From Pseudonocardia petroleophila (GTDB taxonomy: Bacteria; Actinomycetota; Actinomycetes; Mycobacteriales; Pseudonocardiaceae): a stretch of DNA of 64,000 nt. The notes beneath the pieces are model-generated. The model was not told the DNA's origin. It made no database searches and saw nothing but the letters and a program-made list of their open reading frames with translations. Shown here piece by piece: positions 44,014 through 52,531 of the stretch. A program made the translations under genes and the position numbers. Every line of letters begins with the position of its first letter. Position 1 is the first letter of the stretch. The stretch is taken from contig NZ_CP060131.1 of assembly GCF_014235185.1 (NCBI RefSeq), forward strand, positions 2,921,501 through 2,985,500. The letters are read 5' to 3'.

Positions 44014-45024
44014 GTGCCAGAATCACCCGTGCCCCGCCGACGACGCGCCGCGCCCGCACTGCTGCTCGCCTCCGCCGCCCTGTTCTTCGGGGCCTGCGCG
44101 AGCTCCGTGCCCGCGCCGGTCGCGCTGCCCTCGCCCACCGGCTTCTACGTCGACCCGGAGTCCGCGGCCGCCGTGCAGGCGCGGGAGCTCGCGGCGCAGG
44201 GCCGCACGGACGACGCCGCCCTGCTCGACCGGATCGCCGCCCAGCCGGTCCCGCAGTGGCTGACCGCCCCCACCGGGCAGGTCGCGGCGCAGGTCGCCGG
44301 GTACGTGGCGCGGGTCAGGGAGGTGGGGCAGACCCCCCTGCTGGTGCCCTACCACGTGCCCGACCGCGACTGCGGCAGCTTCTCCGGCGGCGGGGCGGCC
44401 GACGCGGAGGACTACCGGGCGTGGATCCGGGAGGTCGCCGCGGAGCTGCGCGACGGCCCGGCCACGGTGGTCCTCGAGCCCGACGCCGTGCCGCACGAGC
44501 TCGCCGGCTGCGCCGGGTCGGGGGCCGGGCGCGCGGAGCTGCTCGCCGACGCGGTCACCGTCCTCAAGGCCGCGGGCGAGGTCACCGTCTACCTCGACGC
44601 CGGCAACCCCGGCTTCATCAGCGACGTCGACGCCCTGGCGGGCGCCCTGCGCGCCAGCGGGGTCGGCGCGGCCGACGGGTTCGCCCTCAACGTCGCCAAC
44701 TTCTGGCCCGACGCCGACGTCGTCGCGTTCGGCAAGGAGATCTCCGCCCGGCTCGACGGCGCCCACTTCGTCGTCGACTCGGGCCGCAACGGCAACGGCC
44801 GGGTCCCCGAGGAGTTCGTCGACGGCGGCCCGAGCTTCTGCAACCCGCCCGGCCGCGCGCTGGGCCGCGCCCCGACCCTGGAGACGGGCGACCCGGTCGT
44901 CGACGGGTACCTGTGGATCAAGCGGGTGGGGGAGTCGGACGGGGCGTGCCGGCCGGGGGAGCCGGTGGCGGGGCAGTGGTGGCCGGAGTACGCCCTGGGT
45001 CTCGCGGAGCGCGCGCCGGGCTGA
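44014..45024 (+). CDS. GH6 endoglucanase, exported lipoprotein-like
   Basis: A 336-residue glycoside hydrolase family 6 enzyme. The four functionally important aspartates of the family can be placed: in YHVPDRDCGSFSGGG, VVLEPDAVPH, VYLDAGNPG and GESDGACRP; NPPGRALG is also typical. The N-terminus has a basic stretch and a signal ending in FFGAC, a near-lipobox. It should cut beta-1,4-glucan outside the cell. It completes the cslA-glxA-endoglucanase order known in Streptomyces (cslZ), where it is thought to trim or release the glycan. The GTG at 44014 is used; GTG at 44029 would shorten the product by five residues. Confidence 0.93.
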   Translation: MPESPVPRRRRAAPALLLASAALFFGACASSVPAPVALPSPTGFYVDPESAAAVQARELAAQGRTDDAALLDRIAAQPVPQWLTAPTGQVAAQVAGYVARVREVGQTPLLVPYHVPDRDCGSFSGGGAADAEDYRAWIREVAAELRDGPATVVLEPDAVPHELAGCAGSGAGRAELLADAVTVLKAAGEVTVYLDAGNPGFISDVDALAGALRASGVGAADGFALNVANFWPDADVVAFGKEISARLDGAHFVVDSGRNGNGRVPEEFVDGGPSFCNPPGRALGRAPTLETGDPVVDGYLWIKRVGESDGACRPGEPVAGQWWPEYALGLAERAPG

Positions 45025-45069
45025 CGCCGCGTCCCCGTTCCGGGTAACGCCGGGTGCCCCGGGGACGAC

Positions 45070-45093
45070 CCCACCCCTGATCGCGAGGGTGGG
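45070..45093. terminator. Candidate hairpin terminator after the GH6 gene
   Basis: CCCACCC and GGGTGGG form a seven-bp stem around a ten-base loop 46 bases after the GH6 stop. There is no U-tract, as is usual in actinobacteria. It could end the cslA-glxA-GH6 transcript before the flippase gene. Confidence 0.4.
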
Positions 45094-45168
45094 AGGCCGC
45101 CGGGCCCGGGCTCAGGGAGTGGCGCATGAGGCACTGCCGGGCCGGGTGCCGCGCCGCTGGTCGCGGGC

Positions 45169-46467
45169 ATGGCTAGGCACGTGGCACCGGCCGACCGCCG
45201 GGACCTCGTCGGCCGGTTCCGGCACCGCGCGGCGGAGCGCGCGGTGGTGACCCTGGTGGACCAGGTCGTCTCCTCCGCGTCCAACTTCCTGCTCGGCATG
45301 CTCATCGCCCGGGCCAGCGGGGCGGACGGGCTCGGCACCTTCGGCATCGCGTTCCTGGTGTGGCTGGCGGTCGTCGGCCTCAACCGCGCGCTGGTCACCG
45401 AGCCGATGACGGTCGGCGACGCCACCGGCCGCGCCGGGGCGAACCTGCCGGAGGGACTGCTCTCCGCGCTCGTGGTCGGGCTGGTCGCCGCGACGGGGAT
45501 CGCGGCCGTCGGGGTGGTCATGCACCTGGCCGGGGTGGGCACCGCGGCCCTGCTGGCCGTGGCGGTGTGGATCCCGAGCCTGCTGGCCCAGGACTACTGC
45601 CGGTCGATGGCGTTCCGGCTGCGCCGGCCCGACCAGGCACTGCTCAGCGACGCCGCGTTCGCCGTCGTCCAGGTCGCCTCGTCGCTGGCGCTCTACCTGG
45701 GCGGGGTGCGCAGCACGACGGCGTTCATCTCCGCGTGGGGGCTGGGGGCCACCGTCGGGGCGATCGTCGGGGTCCGGCTGCTGAGGATCCGGCCGACGGT
45801 GCGCGGGGCCGTCCCCCACCTGCGGGCGCTCTGGCCGCGCAGCCGGTGGTTCGTCGCCGAGTTCGGCACGTCCTTCCCGGCCGACCAGGGCTACCTCCTG
45901 CTGCTCCCGGTGCTGCTGGGCACCGCGCAGTTCGGGTACTTCCGCGCCGGGATGGGCCTGATCGGGCCCGTGGTGGTCGTCTTCATCGCGGGGGGCAACA
46001 TCGGGCTGCCCGAGTCGGTCCGCCGGTTGCGCGAGGGCGGCGCCGCGGGCCTGCGGTCCTACGCCCGCTCGCTGACGGCGGTCGTCCTGGCGGTCACGGT
46101 CGTCTACTGCGGGCTCGTCGCCGCGCTGGCCGAGCCGGTGCTGCGGGTGGTCTACGGGGCCGAGTTCGCCCCGGCGGCCACCGTCACCCGCCTGATCGCG
46201 CTGCAGTACGTCCTGATGGCGGTGAGCTTCGGCTTCGGCCAGGCGGTCAAGGCGGCGGGGCGGATGCGGCAGCTGTGGCTGGGCCGGGCCGTGAGCGCCG
46301 CGCTCTCGATCCTGGCGGTGGTGGTGCTGACGGCGGAGTTCGGGCTGGTGGGGGCCGGTGTGGCGAGCGTGACGGCCGGGCTCGCGTACAGCACGGGGGT
46401 CCTGGTGGTGCACCACCGGATGCACCGGTCGGGCGCCCTCGCGCCCCGGGAGCAGGTGTGCCGGTGA
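45169..46467 (+). CDS. Wzx-like polysaccharide flippase (MOP family)
   Basis: A 432-residue protein with about twelve helices. The N-terminal VTLVDQVVSSASNFLLGMLI and GTSFPADQGYLLLLPVLLG in the second half fit the polysaccharide-transport family. It probably flips an undecaprenyl-linked unit, perhaps for the uronate-type operon that starts at 49338, which has no flippase of its own in view. The stop overlaps the GTG of the methyltransferase-like gene (GTGA). It lies 144 bases after the GH6 gene, past a candidate terminator. Confidence 0.82.
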   Translation: MARHVAPADRRDLVGRFRHRAAERAVVTLVDQVVSSASNFLLGMLIARASGADGLGTFGIAFLVWLAVVGLNRALVTEPMTVGDATGRAGANLPEGLLSALVVGLVAATGIAAVGVVMHLAGVGTAALLAVAVWIPSLLAQDYCRSMAFRLRRPDQALLSDAAFAVVQVASSLALYLGGVRSTTAFISAWGLGATVGAIVGVRLLRIRPTVRGAVPHLRALWPRSRWFVAEFGTSFPADQGYLLLLPVLLGTAQFGYFRAGMGLIGPVVVVFIAGGNIGLPESVRRLREGGAAGLRSYARSLTAVVLAVTVVYCGLVAALAEPVLRVVYGAEFAPAATVTRLIALQYVLMAVSFGFGQAVKAAGRMRQLWLGRAVSAALSILAVVVLTAEFGLVGAGVASVTAGLAYSTGVLVVHHRMHRSGALAPREQVCR

Positions 46468-47561
46468 GCCCCTGCCGCTCGTGCGCCGCGACCTCCGGCG
46501 ACCTCGTCCTGGACCTCGGCGACCAGCCCGCCTGCGAGTACTTCCCCCGGCTCGACGACCCGGGGCCGGAGCCGGTCTTCCCGCTGCGCCTGTGGCTGTG
46601 CCGCGCGTGCGGTCTCGCCCAGCTGGCCGACGACGCCGTGCTGCCCGACGAGCCGGTCGGCACCGAGCCCGCGGCACTGGCCCGCCAGCGCGCCGACGCG
46701 ATCGCCGCCGTGCGGGCGATGGGGCTGCTGCCCGCGGGTGCCACCGTCGTGGAGGGGGCCACCCCGCACGGCGGGTCCTGGCTGCCCGAGCTCACGGAGC
46801 TGGGACTGCGTCCCGCCCCCGGGGGCGCGGCGGCCGACGTCGTCGTCGACGCGACGTTCGGGCTGATGCACGAACCCCGCCAGCGGGAGGCGCTCGACCG
46901 GCTCGTCGCCGCCGTCGCCCCGGACGGGGTGCTGCTGTTCGGCTTCCACTCGCTCGCGGCGATCGTCGGGGACGGGCAGTGGAACGCCGTCCGGCTGGGT
47001 CACTACGCCTACTACTCGACGCCCGCGGTCGTCGGGATGCTCGCCCGCGCGGGCCTGGTGGTCACCGACGCGCTGTGGTTCCCGCTCTACGGGGGCACCG
47101 TCCTGGTCGTGGCGCGCCGCGGCGGGGTGCCGGCGGCGTCCGTCGCCGACCTGGTGGCGGCGGAGACCGCGGCGGGGGTGCTGGACCCCGGGGTCGTGGG
47201 CGCGCTGCAGACGGCCGTGCTGCGGTCGACCGCGGGGCTGCGCGACCTCGTCCACGGCTGCCGCGCCACCGGCGCGCCCGCGTTCGGCTACAGCGCGGCC
47301 TCCCGCGCGGTGGCGCTGGTGCACCTGGCCGGGCTGGACGCGGGCGACCTGCCCGCGGTGGCCGACGCCTCCCCGGCCAAGCACGGCTGCCGGATGCCCG
47401 GCACCGACATCCCGATCGTCCCGCCCGCCGAGCTGCTCGCCGCCGGACCGCGGACGGTGCTGCTGTTCGTCTCCGACCTGCTGCCGGAGGTCCGGCGCTC
47501 GCTCCCGGAGGTCGAGGGGGCCGGGGGCCGGTGGGTCGACTGCGGCGCCGGGCCCCGGTAG
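46464..47561 (+). CDS. Sugar C-methyltransferase-like protein with Zn-finger N-terminus and altered SAM motif
   Basis: A 365-residue protein. The N-terminus has the zinc-binding cysteines of NDP-sugar C-methyltransferases (SPCRSCA, PACEYFP, LCRACGLAQL). The C-terminal third has the family's third domain (FGYSAASRAVALVHLAGL, and a D-x-x-P-x-K-H-G element in ADASPAKHGC). The central SAM-binding domain looks short, and its motif I reads VVEGATPHGGSWL where I would expect E/D-I-G-S-N-D-G. It may be a degenerate enzyme or one with a changed cofactor site. The GTG at 46464 overlaps the flippase stop; an in-frame GTG at 46458 is also possible. Confidence 0.75.
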   Translation: MSPCRSCAATSGDLVLDLGDQPACEYFPRLDDPGPEPVFPLRLWLCRACGLAQLADDAVLPDEPVGTEPAALARQRADAIAAVRAMGLLPAGATVVEGATPHGGSWLPELTELGLRPAPGGAAADVVVDATFGLMHEPRQREALDRLVAAVAPDGVLLFGFHSLAAIVGDGQWNAVRLGHYAYYSTPAVVGMLARAGLVVTDALWFPLYGGTVLVVARRGGVPAASVADLVAAETAAGVLDPGVVGALQTAVLRSTAGLRDLVHGCRATGAPAFGYSAASRAVALVHLAGLDAGDLPAVADASPAKHGCRMPGTDIPIVPPAELLAAGPRTVLLFVSDLLPEVRRSLPEVEGAGGRWVDCGAGPR

Positions 47562-47568
47562 CGCCTGC

Positions 47569-49047
47569 TCAGTACGCGCCGTCGGAGCGCAGCACCGCGC
47601 CCACCGTCTTCCACAGGATCAGGGCGTCGAGCGCGAGGGACCAGTTCTCGACGTAGCGCAGGTCGAGGCGCACCGACTCCTCCCACGAGAGGTCGCTGCG
47701 GCCGCTGACCTGCCACAACCCGGTCAGGCCGGGGCGGACGCGGAGCTTGCGCTTGGCGGTCCGGTCGTAGGTGGCGACCTCCTCCGGCAGCGGCGGGCGG
47801 GGCCCGATCAGCGACATCGAGCCGCCGAGGACGTTGAACAGCTGGGGGAGCTCGTCGAGGGAGTAGCGGCGCAGCAGCGCGCCGACGCGGGTCACCCGGG
47901 GGTCGGCGCGGAGCTTGAACAGCGGACCGTCGCCGTCGTTGGCGGGCACGAGCGCGCGGCGCCGCGCCTCCGCGTCGGGGACCATCGACCGGAACTTGAT
48001 CATCGTGAAGGTGCGGCCGTGCCGGCCCACCCGCGTCTGCCGGAAGAACACCGGACCGCCGTCGGCGCGCACCGCGACCGCGATGGCGAGCAGGAGCGGG
48101 GTGACCAGCGCCAGCACCACCGCCGCGCCGATGCGGTCGATCACGGCCTTGACGACCCGCGGCAGCCCGGTGAGCGACGGCTGGGTCAACCGGAGCAGCG
48201 GCAGCCCGTCGACCGGTGCGACGTGCAGCCGCGGCCCGGCGACCTCCATCAACCCGGGATCGACGACGAGATCGGCGCCCAGGCCCTCCAGGTCCCAGGC
48301 CAGCTGGTGCAGCCGCCGGGGGGTCCAGCCGGGGGCGCGCCCGATGGCGACGACGCGGTAGCCGCCGGTGCGGACGACCTCCGCGACGGCGTCCAGGTCG
48401 CCGATGACGGGCACCCCGAGGACGTCCTGCACGCCGTCCGCGCCCCCACCGGGCGTGCACGCACCGTGCACGACCCAGCCGTTGGAGCGCTCGCGCCGGG
48501 TGCGGTCCACGAGGTCGGAGATGGACTCGACGGACCCGACGGCCAGCGCCGGGTGCACGCACCGGCCCTCGAAGCGGTGGGCGTGCAGCCTGCGGCGCAG
48601 GGCGTAGCGCCCGACCAGGCTGAGCACGCCCATGGCCGGGATCAACCCGAACGCCCACGGCCGGACCGACGGGATCTGCAGGGCCAGCCCGCCCATGCCC
48701 AGCACGACCGAGCTGGCGGCGACGGCGCGGACGAGCCGGCTGAGCTCCTCGGACCCCTGGCCCAGCACCGGCGGGTCCCACGCCCGGCCCAGCAGCAGGC
48801 ACACGATCGTCAGCAGGCCGCTGACCAGCGGCAGCCACGGCGACACGGCGTCGCCGAAGTTGAGGTCGTTGGTGCCGAGCTCCAGCCAGATGCCGGTCGG
48901 GACCACGACGGCGACGGCGACGACGTCGCTGACGACGACGGCGGCGGCGTAGCGGCGCAGCCAGGGGGCCGGGGGGAACGGCGGCGGGGACCCGGCCGGC
49001 GCGCGCCGGCGGGCGGCTCGTCCCTGTGCCGCGACATCCGAAGTCAT
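47569..49047 (-). CDS. WcaJ/WbaP-type undecaprenyl-phosphate sugar phosphotransferase
   Basis: A 492-residue initiating transferase. Four N-terminal helices lie within residues 30-150 and a CoA-binding-like region follows (GVPVIGDLDAVAEVVRTGGYRVVAIG). The catalytic domain starts near residue 285 with VFFRQTRVGRHGRTFTMIKF, RRYSLDELPQLFNVLGGS, MSLIGPRPPLPEE and RPGLTGLWQVSGRSDL. It should load the first sugar phosphate of a repeat unit. The ATG at 49047 has GAGG six bases upstream; longer starts to 49116 have no better support. It is divergent from the ten-gene operon beginning at 49338 and probably initiates that polymer. Confidence 0.93.
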   Translation of the reverse strand: MTSDVAAQGRAARRRAPAGSPPPFPPAPWLRRYAAAVVVSDVVAVAVVVPTGIWLELGTNDLNFGDAVSPWLPLVSGLLTIVCLLLGRAWDPPVLGQGSEELSRLVRAVAASSVVLGMGGLALQIPSVRPWAFGLIPAMGVLSLVGRYALRRRLHAHRFEGRCVHPALAVGSVESISDLVDRTRRERSNGWVVHGACTPGGGADGVQDVLGVPVIGDLDAVAEVVRTGGYRVVAIGRAPGWTPRRLHQLAWDLEGLGADLVVDPGLMEVAGPRLHVAPVDGLPLLRLTQPSLTGLPRVVKAVIDRIGAAVVLALVTPLLLAIAVAVRADGGPVFFRQTRVGRHGRTFTMIKFRSMVPDAEARRRALVPANDGDGPLFKLRADPRVTRVGALLRRYSLDELPQLFNVLGGSMSLIGPRPPLPEEVATYDRTAKRKLRVRPGLTGLWQVSGRSDLSWEESVRLDLRYVENWSLALDALILWKTVGAVLRSDGAY

Positions 49048-49186
49048 CGACATCCTCAGCTCTGCCGTCGTCGGCATGCTCCGGGCACCGGCCCCGACCC
49101 CGGCGTCCTCCTCCACGTCGTGCGTGCAGGTCGGGGGTCGCGTGCGGGCCGCCGACCGTTACCTGCCACCCGGGCGTCGGGCGTTC

Positions 49187-49198
49187 ACTCGATCGAGT
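49187..49198. promoter_or_regulatory. Perfect 12-bp palindrome ACTCGATCGAGT in the divergent gap
   Basis: The site is a perfect palindrome in the 290-base gap between the divergent initiating transferase and the Wzz-like gene, about 140 bases from each. Its central position suggests one regulator controlling both directions. No promoter pair is clear and the regulator is unknown. Confidence 0.5.
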
Positions 49199-49299
49199 AA
49201 CACCGGTGACCGCCCTGACGAGCATGTCGCCGAACGTGAGCACCACGACGTCCGAGGTGGGCCGATCGAAGGACCGGACACCCGGGACGAGGGGGACAC

Positions 49300-49335
49300 A
49301 TGGGTTGGCTGCCGATGCTGGGCCGGAGGGCGTGA
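49300..49335 (+). CDS. Possible 11-residue leader peptide before the Wzz-like gene
   Basis: ATG preceded by GAGGGGG opens MGWLPMLGRRA, whose TGA stop overlaps a GTG (49332) in the frame of the following gene as GTGA, just like the real coupled genes of this genome. It could be a small translated leader that delivers ribosomes to the Wzz-like gene, or chance. There is no other evidence for the peptide. Confidence 0.3.
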   Translation: MGWLPMLGRRA

Positions 49336-49337
49336 GC

Positions 49338-50747
49338 GTGGACGACATCGTGCGGCTCTCCGTGGTCACCCGGGTGGCCCGACGGCACCTGCGGGGTCTC
49401 GCGGCCCTCGCCGTCGTCGGCGCGCTGCTGGGCTCGGCGGTCTGGCTGGTGCTCGCCCCCGGGTGGACGGCGGCGAGCGAGGTCCTGCTGATCGGGGCCG
49501 TCGAGCAGGAGGAGATCTCCGCCGAGGAGCAGATCGCCTCCAGCCTGACGGTCCTCGACCGCACCGCCGACGCCGTCGGCGGCGGGACCGGCGCCGACCT
49601 GCGCGACCGCGTGCAGGTCTCGGTGGTGGAGGGCAGCGTCCTGCGGATCGCGGGCACGGCCGGCAGCCCCGAGGCCGCCGCGCGGCTCACCGAGGCGGCG
49701 ACGGACGCGTACATGGGGTTCTCCGCCGAGCTCGTCGGGCAGGCCGCGAACGCCGCGACCGCCGTGCTCGACCGCAGGCGCGCGGACCTGGAGCAGCGCG
49801 TCGAGGAGATCCGCAACGACATCGCGGCCCTCCAGGGGACGGCGGTCGTGACCGACCCGACCCCGGACGGCACCCGGGCCAGGGCCGAGCTCGACCGCCT
49901 CGGCGACACGCTCACCAGCACCACGAGCGAGCTGAGCGACGTGGAGGGCCGCGTCCAGGAGGCGGCCGCGGAGGCGGCCGCGGGCAAGGGGCGCTTCGCC
50001 GTGCTCGAGTCGGCGGTGTCCGAGGGGCCGGCCGCCCCGACGGTCGTGACCGCCGCCGTCGCGGGGTTCGTCGGGCTGCCCGCGCTCGGCCTGCTCGCGC
50101 TGCTCGTGGCGCGGCACACGGACCGCCGCCTGCGTGACCCGCTGCGCATCGGGGAGGCCCTCGGGGTCCCCGTGCTGGCCGACCCGGCCCTCGCGGTCCT
50201 CGTCGCCGACACCGAGGGCACCCGCCCGCTCGGCCTGCGGGCGCTGCTCGCGGTCCGCAGGCCCGCACAGCTGGTCGCGCTGCTGCGCCACGACGGGGCC
50301 CACCCGGCCCCGGCCGACCGGCCCGAGGACCCCGCCCGCCTGCGTCGCGTGCTCGACCGGGTGCCCGCGCCCGCCGACGCCGCGGCGTCCACGGTCCTGC
50401 TGGTGCCCGCGGGCGACGCGCTCGCCCGGAGCGCCGCCGAGGGGATGGTCGCCGGACGCGACCCGGCGCCCGCGATCGTCGAGGTCGACCTGGACCACCC
50501 CCGTCCGGAGCCCGCGGACGGTCCGGCCGAGGCCGTCGTGGTGGTCCCGGTGGGTGCGGCGACGGCGTGGCAGCTGCTCGGCCTGGCCGCCGCGGCCGCC
50601 GAGTCGGGGCCGGCGCTGCGCGGTGCGGTCGTGGTGACCGCGGCGGCCGCGACCGACCCGCCCGCCGCCTCCGCGCCGCCTCCCGACGGGGAGCCTCCCG
50701 CGGACGGTGCCGAACCGAGCGACGCGGCGATGGCGGGGTCGGCATGA
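49338..50747 (+). CDS. Wzz-like polysaccharide co-polymerase
   Basis: A 469-residue protein. The first helix is at about residues 22-42 (LAALAVVGALLGSAVWLVLA) and the extracytoplasmic domain has a coiled-coil-like arm (LDRRRADLEQRVEEIRNDI). The second helix is at about 238-258, and a cytoplasmic domain of about 200 residues follows. That domain has short beta strands like a BY-kinase fold but no Walker A. The product should help set chain length or gate export. The GTG at 49338 has GGAGGG seven bases upstream; a GTG two codons earlier overlaps the leader-peptide stop. The next Wzz-like gene overlaps as ATGA. Confidence 0.75.
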   Translation: MDDIVRLSVVTRVARRHLRGLAALAVVGALLGSAVWLVLAPGWTAASEVLLIGAVEQEEISAEEQIASSLTVLDRTADAVGGGTGADLRDRVQVSVVEGSVLRIAGTAGSPEAAARLTEAATDAYMGFSAELVGQAANAATAVLDRRRADLEQRVEEIRNDIAALQGTAVVTDPTPDGTRARAELDRLGDTLTSTTSELSDVEGRVQEAAAEAAAGKGRFAVLESAVSEGPAAPTVVTAAVAGFVGLPALGLLALLVARHTDRRLRDPLRIGEALGVPVLADPALAVLVADTEGTRPLGLRALLAVRRPAQLVALLRHDGAHPAPADRPEDPARLRRVLDRVPAPADAAASTVLLVPAGDALARSAAEGMVAGRDPAPAIVEVDLDHPRPEPADGPAEAVVVVPVGAATAWQLLGLAAAAAESGPALRGAVVVTAAAATDPPAASAPPPDGEPPADGAEPSDAAMAGSA

Positions 50748-52531
50748 GCACCGCGCCCGAACCCCTCCTCGACCTGAGCGGACTGGCCGCCGGGCTGCGC
50801 TGGCGCCGCCGCACGTGGGTGGGCCTCGCGCTCGCCGGCCTGCTCCTCGGTGTGCTGAGCACCGTGGTCCTCCCGTCGGGGAGCACCGCCGTCACGCGGG
50901 TGCACGTGACCCACGAGGAGGAGTCGTTCACGAACGCTACGACGATCGGCGAGACGGACGTCGCCCTGTTCGAGACCACCCAGGTGGCGGCGGCCGCGCT
51001 GCAGCGGATGGGTGACCCCGCCGTGACGCCGGCGCAGCTGCTCGCCGCGTACCAGGTCAAGGCGGTCGCCGCGAACGTCCTCGAGCTCACGGTGACCGGC
51101 CGGGACGGGGCCGGCGCCCTCGCCAGGGCCCAGGCGCTCGCCGACGCCTACATCGCCACCCACGTCGGCCGGATCCAGGACGCCGCCGACGCGGAGGCGG
51201 CGGCGCTCACCGACCGCCGGGACGCCGCGCAGGCGCAGCTCGACGACCTCGCCGACCAGATCTCGGACGTCGCCGCCCAACCGGTGACCCCCGCGACGGC
51301 CGCCCAGCTGGAGGCGCTCTACGCCGCCCGGGCCGGGCTGGACGGGCAGATCCAGGACCTCGGGCAGCGCGCCGAGGAGGCCAGCATCGGGGCCCCGCGC
51401 GTCGCCGCGGGGACCACGATCGTCGACGCTCCGCGCATCGCCGGCCGTTCCCCGCTCGTCGCGGCGGGGATCGCGGGGGCCATCGGGCTGGTGCTGGGGC
51501 TCGGCGTCGGGCTCGGCGTCGCGCTGGTCGGCGCCGTCGTCGCCGACCGGCCCGTGCTGCGCCGGGACGTCGCCGCCCACCTCGGGGCCTCGGTGATCGC
51601 CCAGCTGCCCGCGCCGCGCCGCGGCCCGTCCCGGCTGGTGAACCGGTCCGGCCCGGCCGCCGAGCGCAGGCGGGCGGCCGCCGTCCTCGCCCGGCTCGTC
51701 GGCCCGGAGCCGGGGGCGGTGTCGCTGCTGGAGGTGGGCTGTCCCCGGCTCGCGGCGGCGCTCGCCGTCGACATCGCGGCCGAGCTCGTCGTCGATCGGG
51801 ACGTGGTGCTGGTCGACGACCTGCCCGGCCGCGACGTGCAGGCGGCCGGTCCCGCGGCACCGGTGGAGGTGGTCGACGGCGCGTCCCACCCGGCCGGTCC
51901 GCCGGCCGCGGGCACGTGCTACCTCGGGGTGGGGTCGGCCGGGCCGGACACCGCCTGGTCGGACCTCGCGCGCCTCGGGACCGAGACGCTGCTGGTCGTG
52001 CGGGCGGGCGCGGCGTCCACGGCGAGGCTGCACGAGGTGGCCCGCCAGCTCGCCGACGTCGGCATCCACGTCATCGGCGTCGTCCTCGTGCACCCGGACC
52101 CCCGGGACCGCACCGACGGCACCCTCTGGGACGGCCTGCACCACGCCCTGCGCGGACGCGCCGCCGCCCTGGCCGCCGGCCGGCACCCGGACGAGCTCGT
52201 GCTCGTGCCGGCGTCCGGGGCCGACCCGGCCGGCGCGTCCGGCCACGGCCCGGGCACGAACGGGAACGGGCGCGCGACGGCCGCGGCGACACCGACCGGG
52301 GACGACGGCCCGTCCGGCGCGGACGTCGAGGGCCCGGACGTCGAGGGCGCCGACGTCGGGATCGAGGTCGGCGTCGGCTCGGCGCCGGGCGGTACGGCGT
52401 CGAACGGGACCGGGAAGAAGGGGAACGGCACGGCGAAGAACCGCACGGCGGGGGCGGGGGCCCGGAGCTCGAGGAACGGAACGGGTCCCTCCGTGGACGT
52501 CACGGCGGGCGACGACGTGGAGGTCACGTGA
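50744..52531 (+). CDS. Second Wzz-like co-polymerase with pseudo-kinase domain and disordered tail
   Basis: A 595-residue protein. The two membrane helices are at about residues 25-43 and 238-262, with a long charged helix between (QDAADAEAAALTDRRDAAQA). The cytoplasmic part resembles a BY-kinase/ParA fold (VSLLEVGCPRLAAALAVDIA, VVLVDDLPGRDV, LLVVRAGAASTARLHEVARQ) but lacks a Walker A lysine loop. The last 90 residues are Gly/Asn/Thr-rich and disordered. Together with the preceding gene it forms a coupled pair of co-polymerases, perhaps a hetero-oligomer. Its stop overlaps the dehydrogenase start as GTGA. Confidence 0.75.
   Translation: MSTAPEPLLDLSGLAAGLRWRRRTWVGLALAGLLLGVLSTVVLPSGSTAVTRVHVTHEEESFTNATTIGETDVALFETTQVAAAALQRMGDPAVTPAQLLAAYQVKAVAANVLELTVTGRDGAGALARAQALADAYIATHVGRIQDAADAEAAALTDRRDAAQAQLDDLADQISDVAAQPVTPATAAQLEALYAARAGLDGQIQDLGQRAEEASIGAPRVAAGTTIVDAPRIAGRSPLVAAGIAGAIGLVLGLGVGLGVALVGAVVADRPVLRRDVAAHLGASVIAQLPAPRRGPSRLVNRSGPAAERRRAAAVLARLVGPEPGAVSLLEVGCPRLAAALAVDIAAELVVDRDVVLVDDLPGRDVQAAGPAAPVEVVDGASHPAGPPAAGTCYLGVGSAGPDTAWSDLARLGTETLLVVRAGAASTARLHEVARQLADVGIHVIGVVLVHPDPRDRTDGTLWDGLHHALRGRAAALAAGRHPDELVLVPASGADPAGASGHGPGTNGNGRATAAATPTGDDGPSGADVEGPDVEGADVGIEVGVGSAPGGTASNGTGKKGNGTAKNRTAGAGARSSRNGTGPSVDVTAGDDVEVT

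Noticed and set aside
44014..44028. Decision between GTG 44014 and GTG 44029 for the GH6 gene
   Set aside because: Neither has a clear ribosome site and both keep the signal peptide, so no finding was made of it.
49026..49337. Upstream extension of the first Wzz-like gene
   Set aside because: The open frame continues to 49026 but has no membrane or domain content, and it would cover the divergent promoter region; GTG 49338 has a well-placed GGAGGG.
47288..52246. 1652-residue minus-strand open frame
   Set aside because: It runs antisense to the methyltransferase, co-polymerase and other genes and out of frame with the sugar transferase; no domain is recognisable and it has Ala/Arg/Ser-rich composition.
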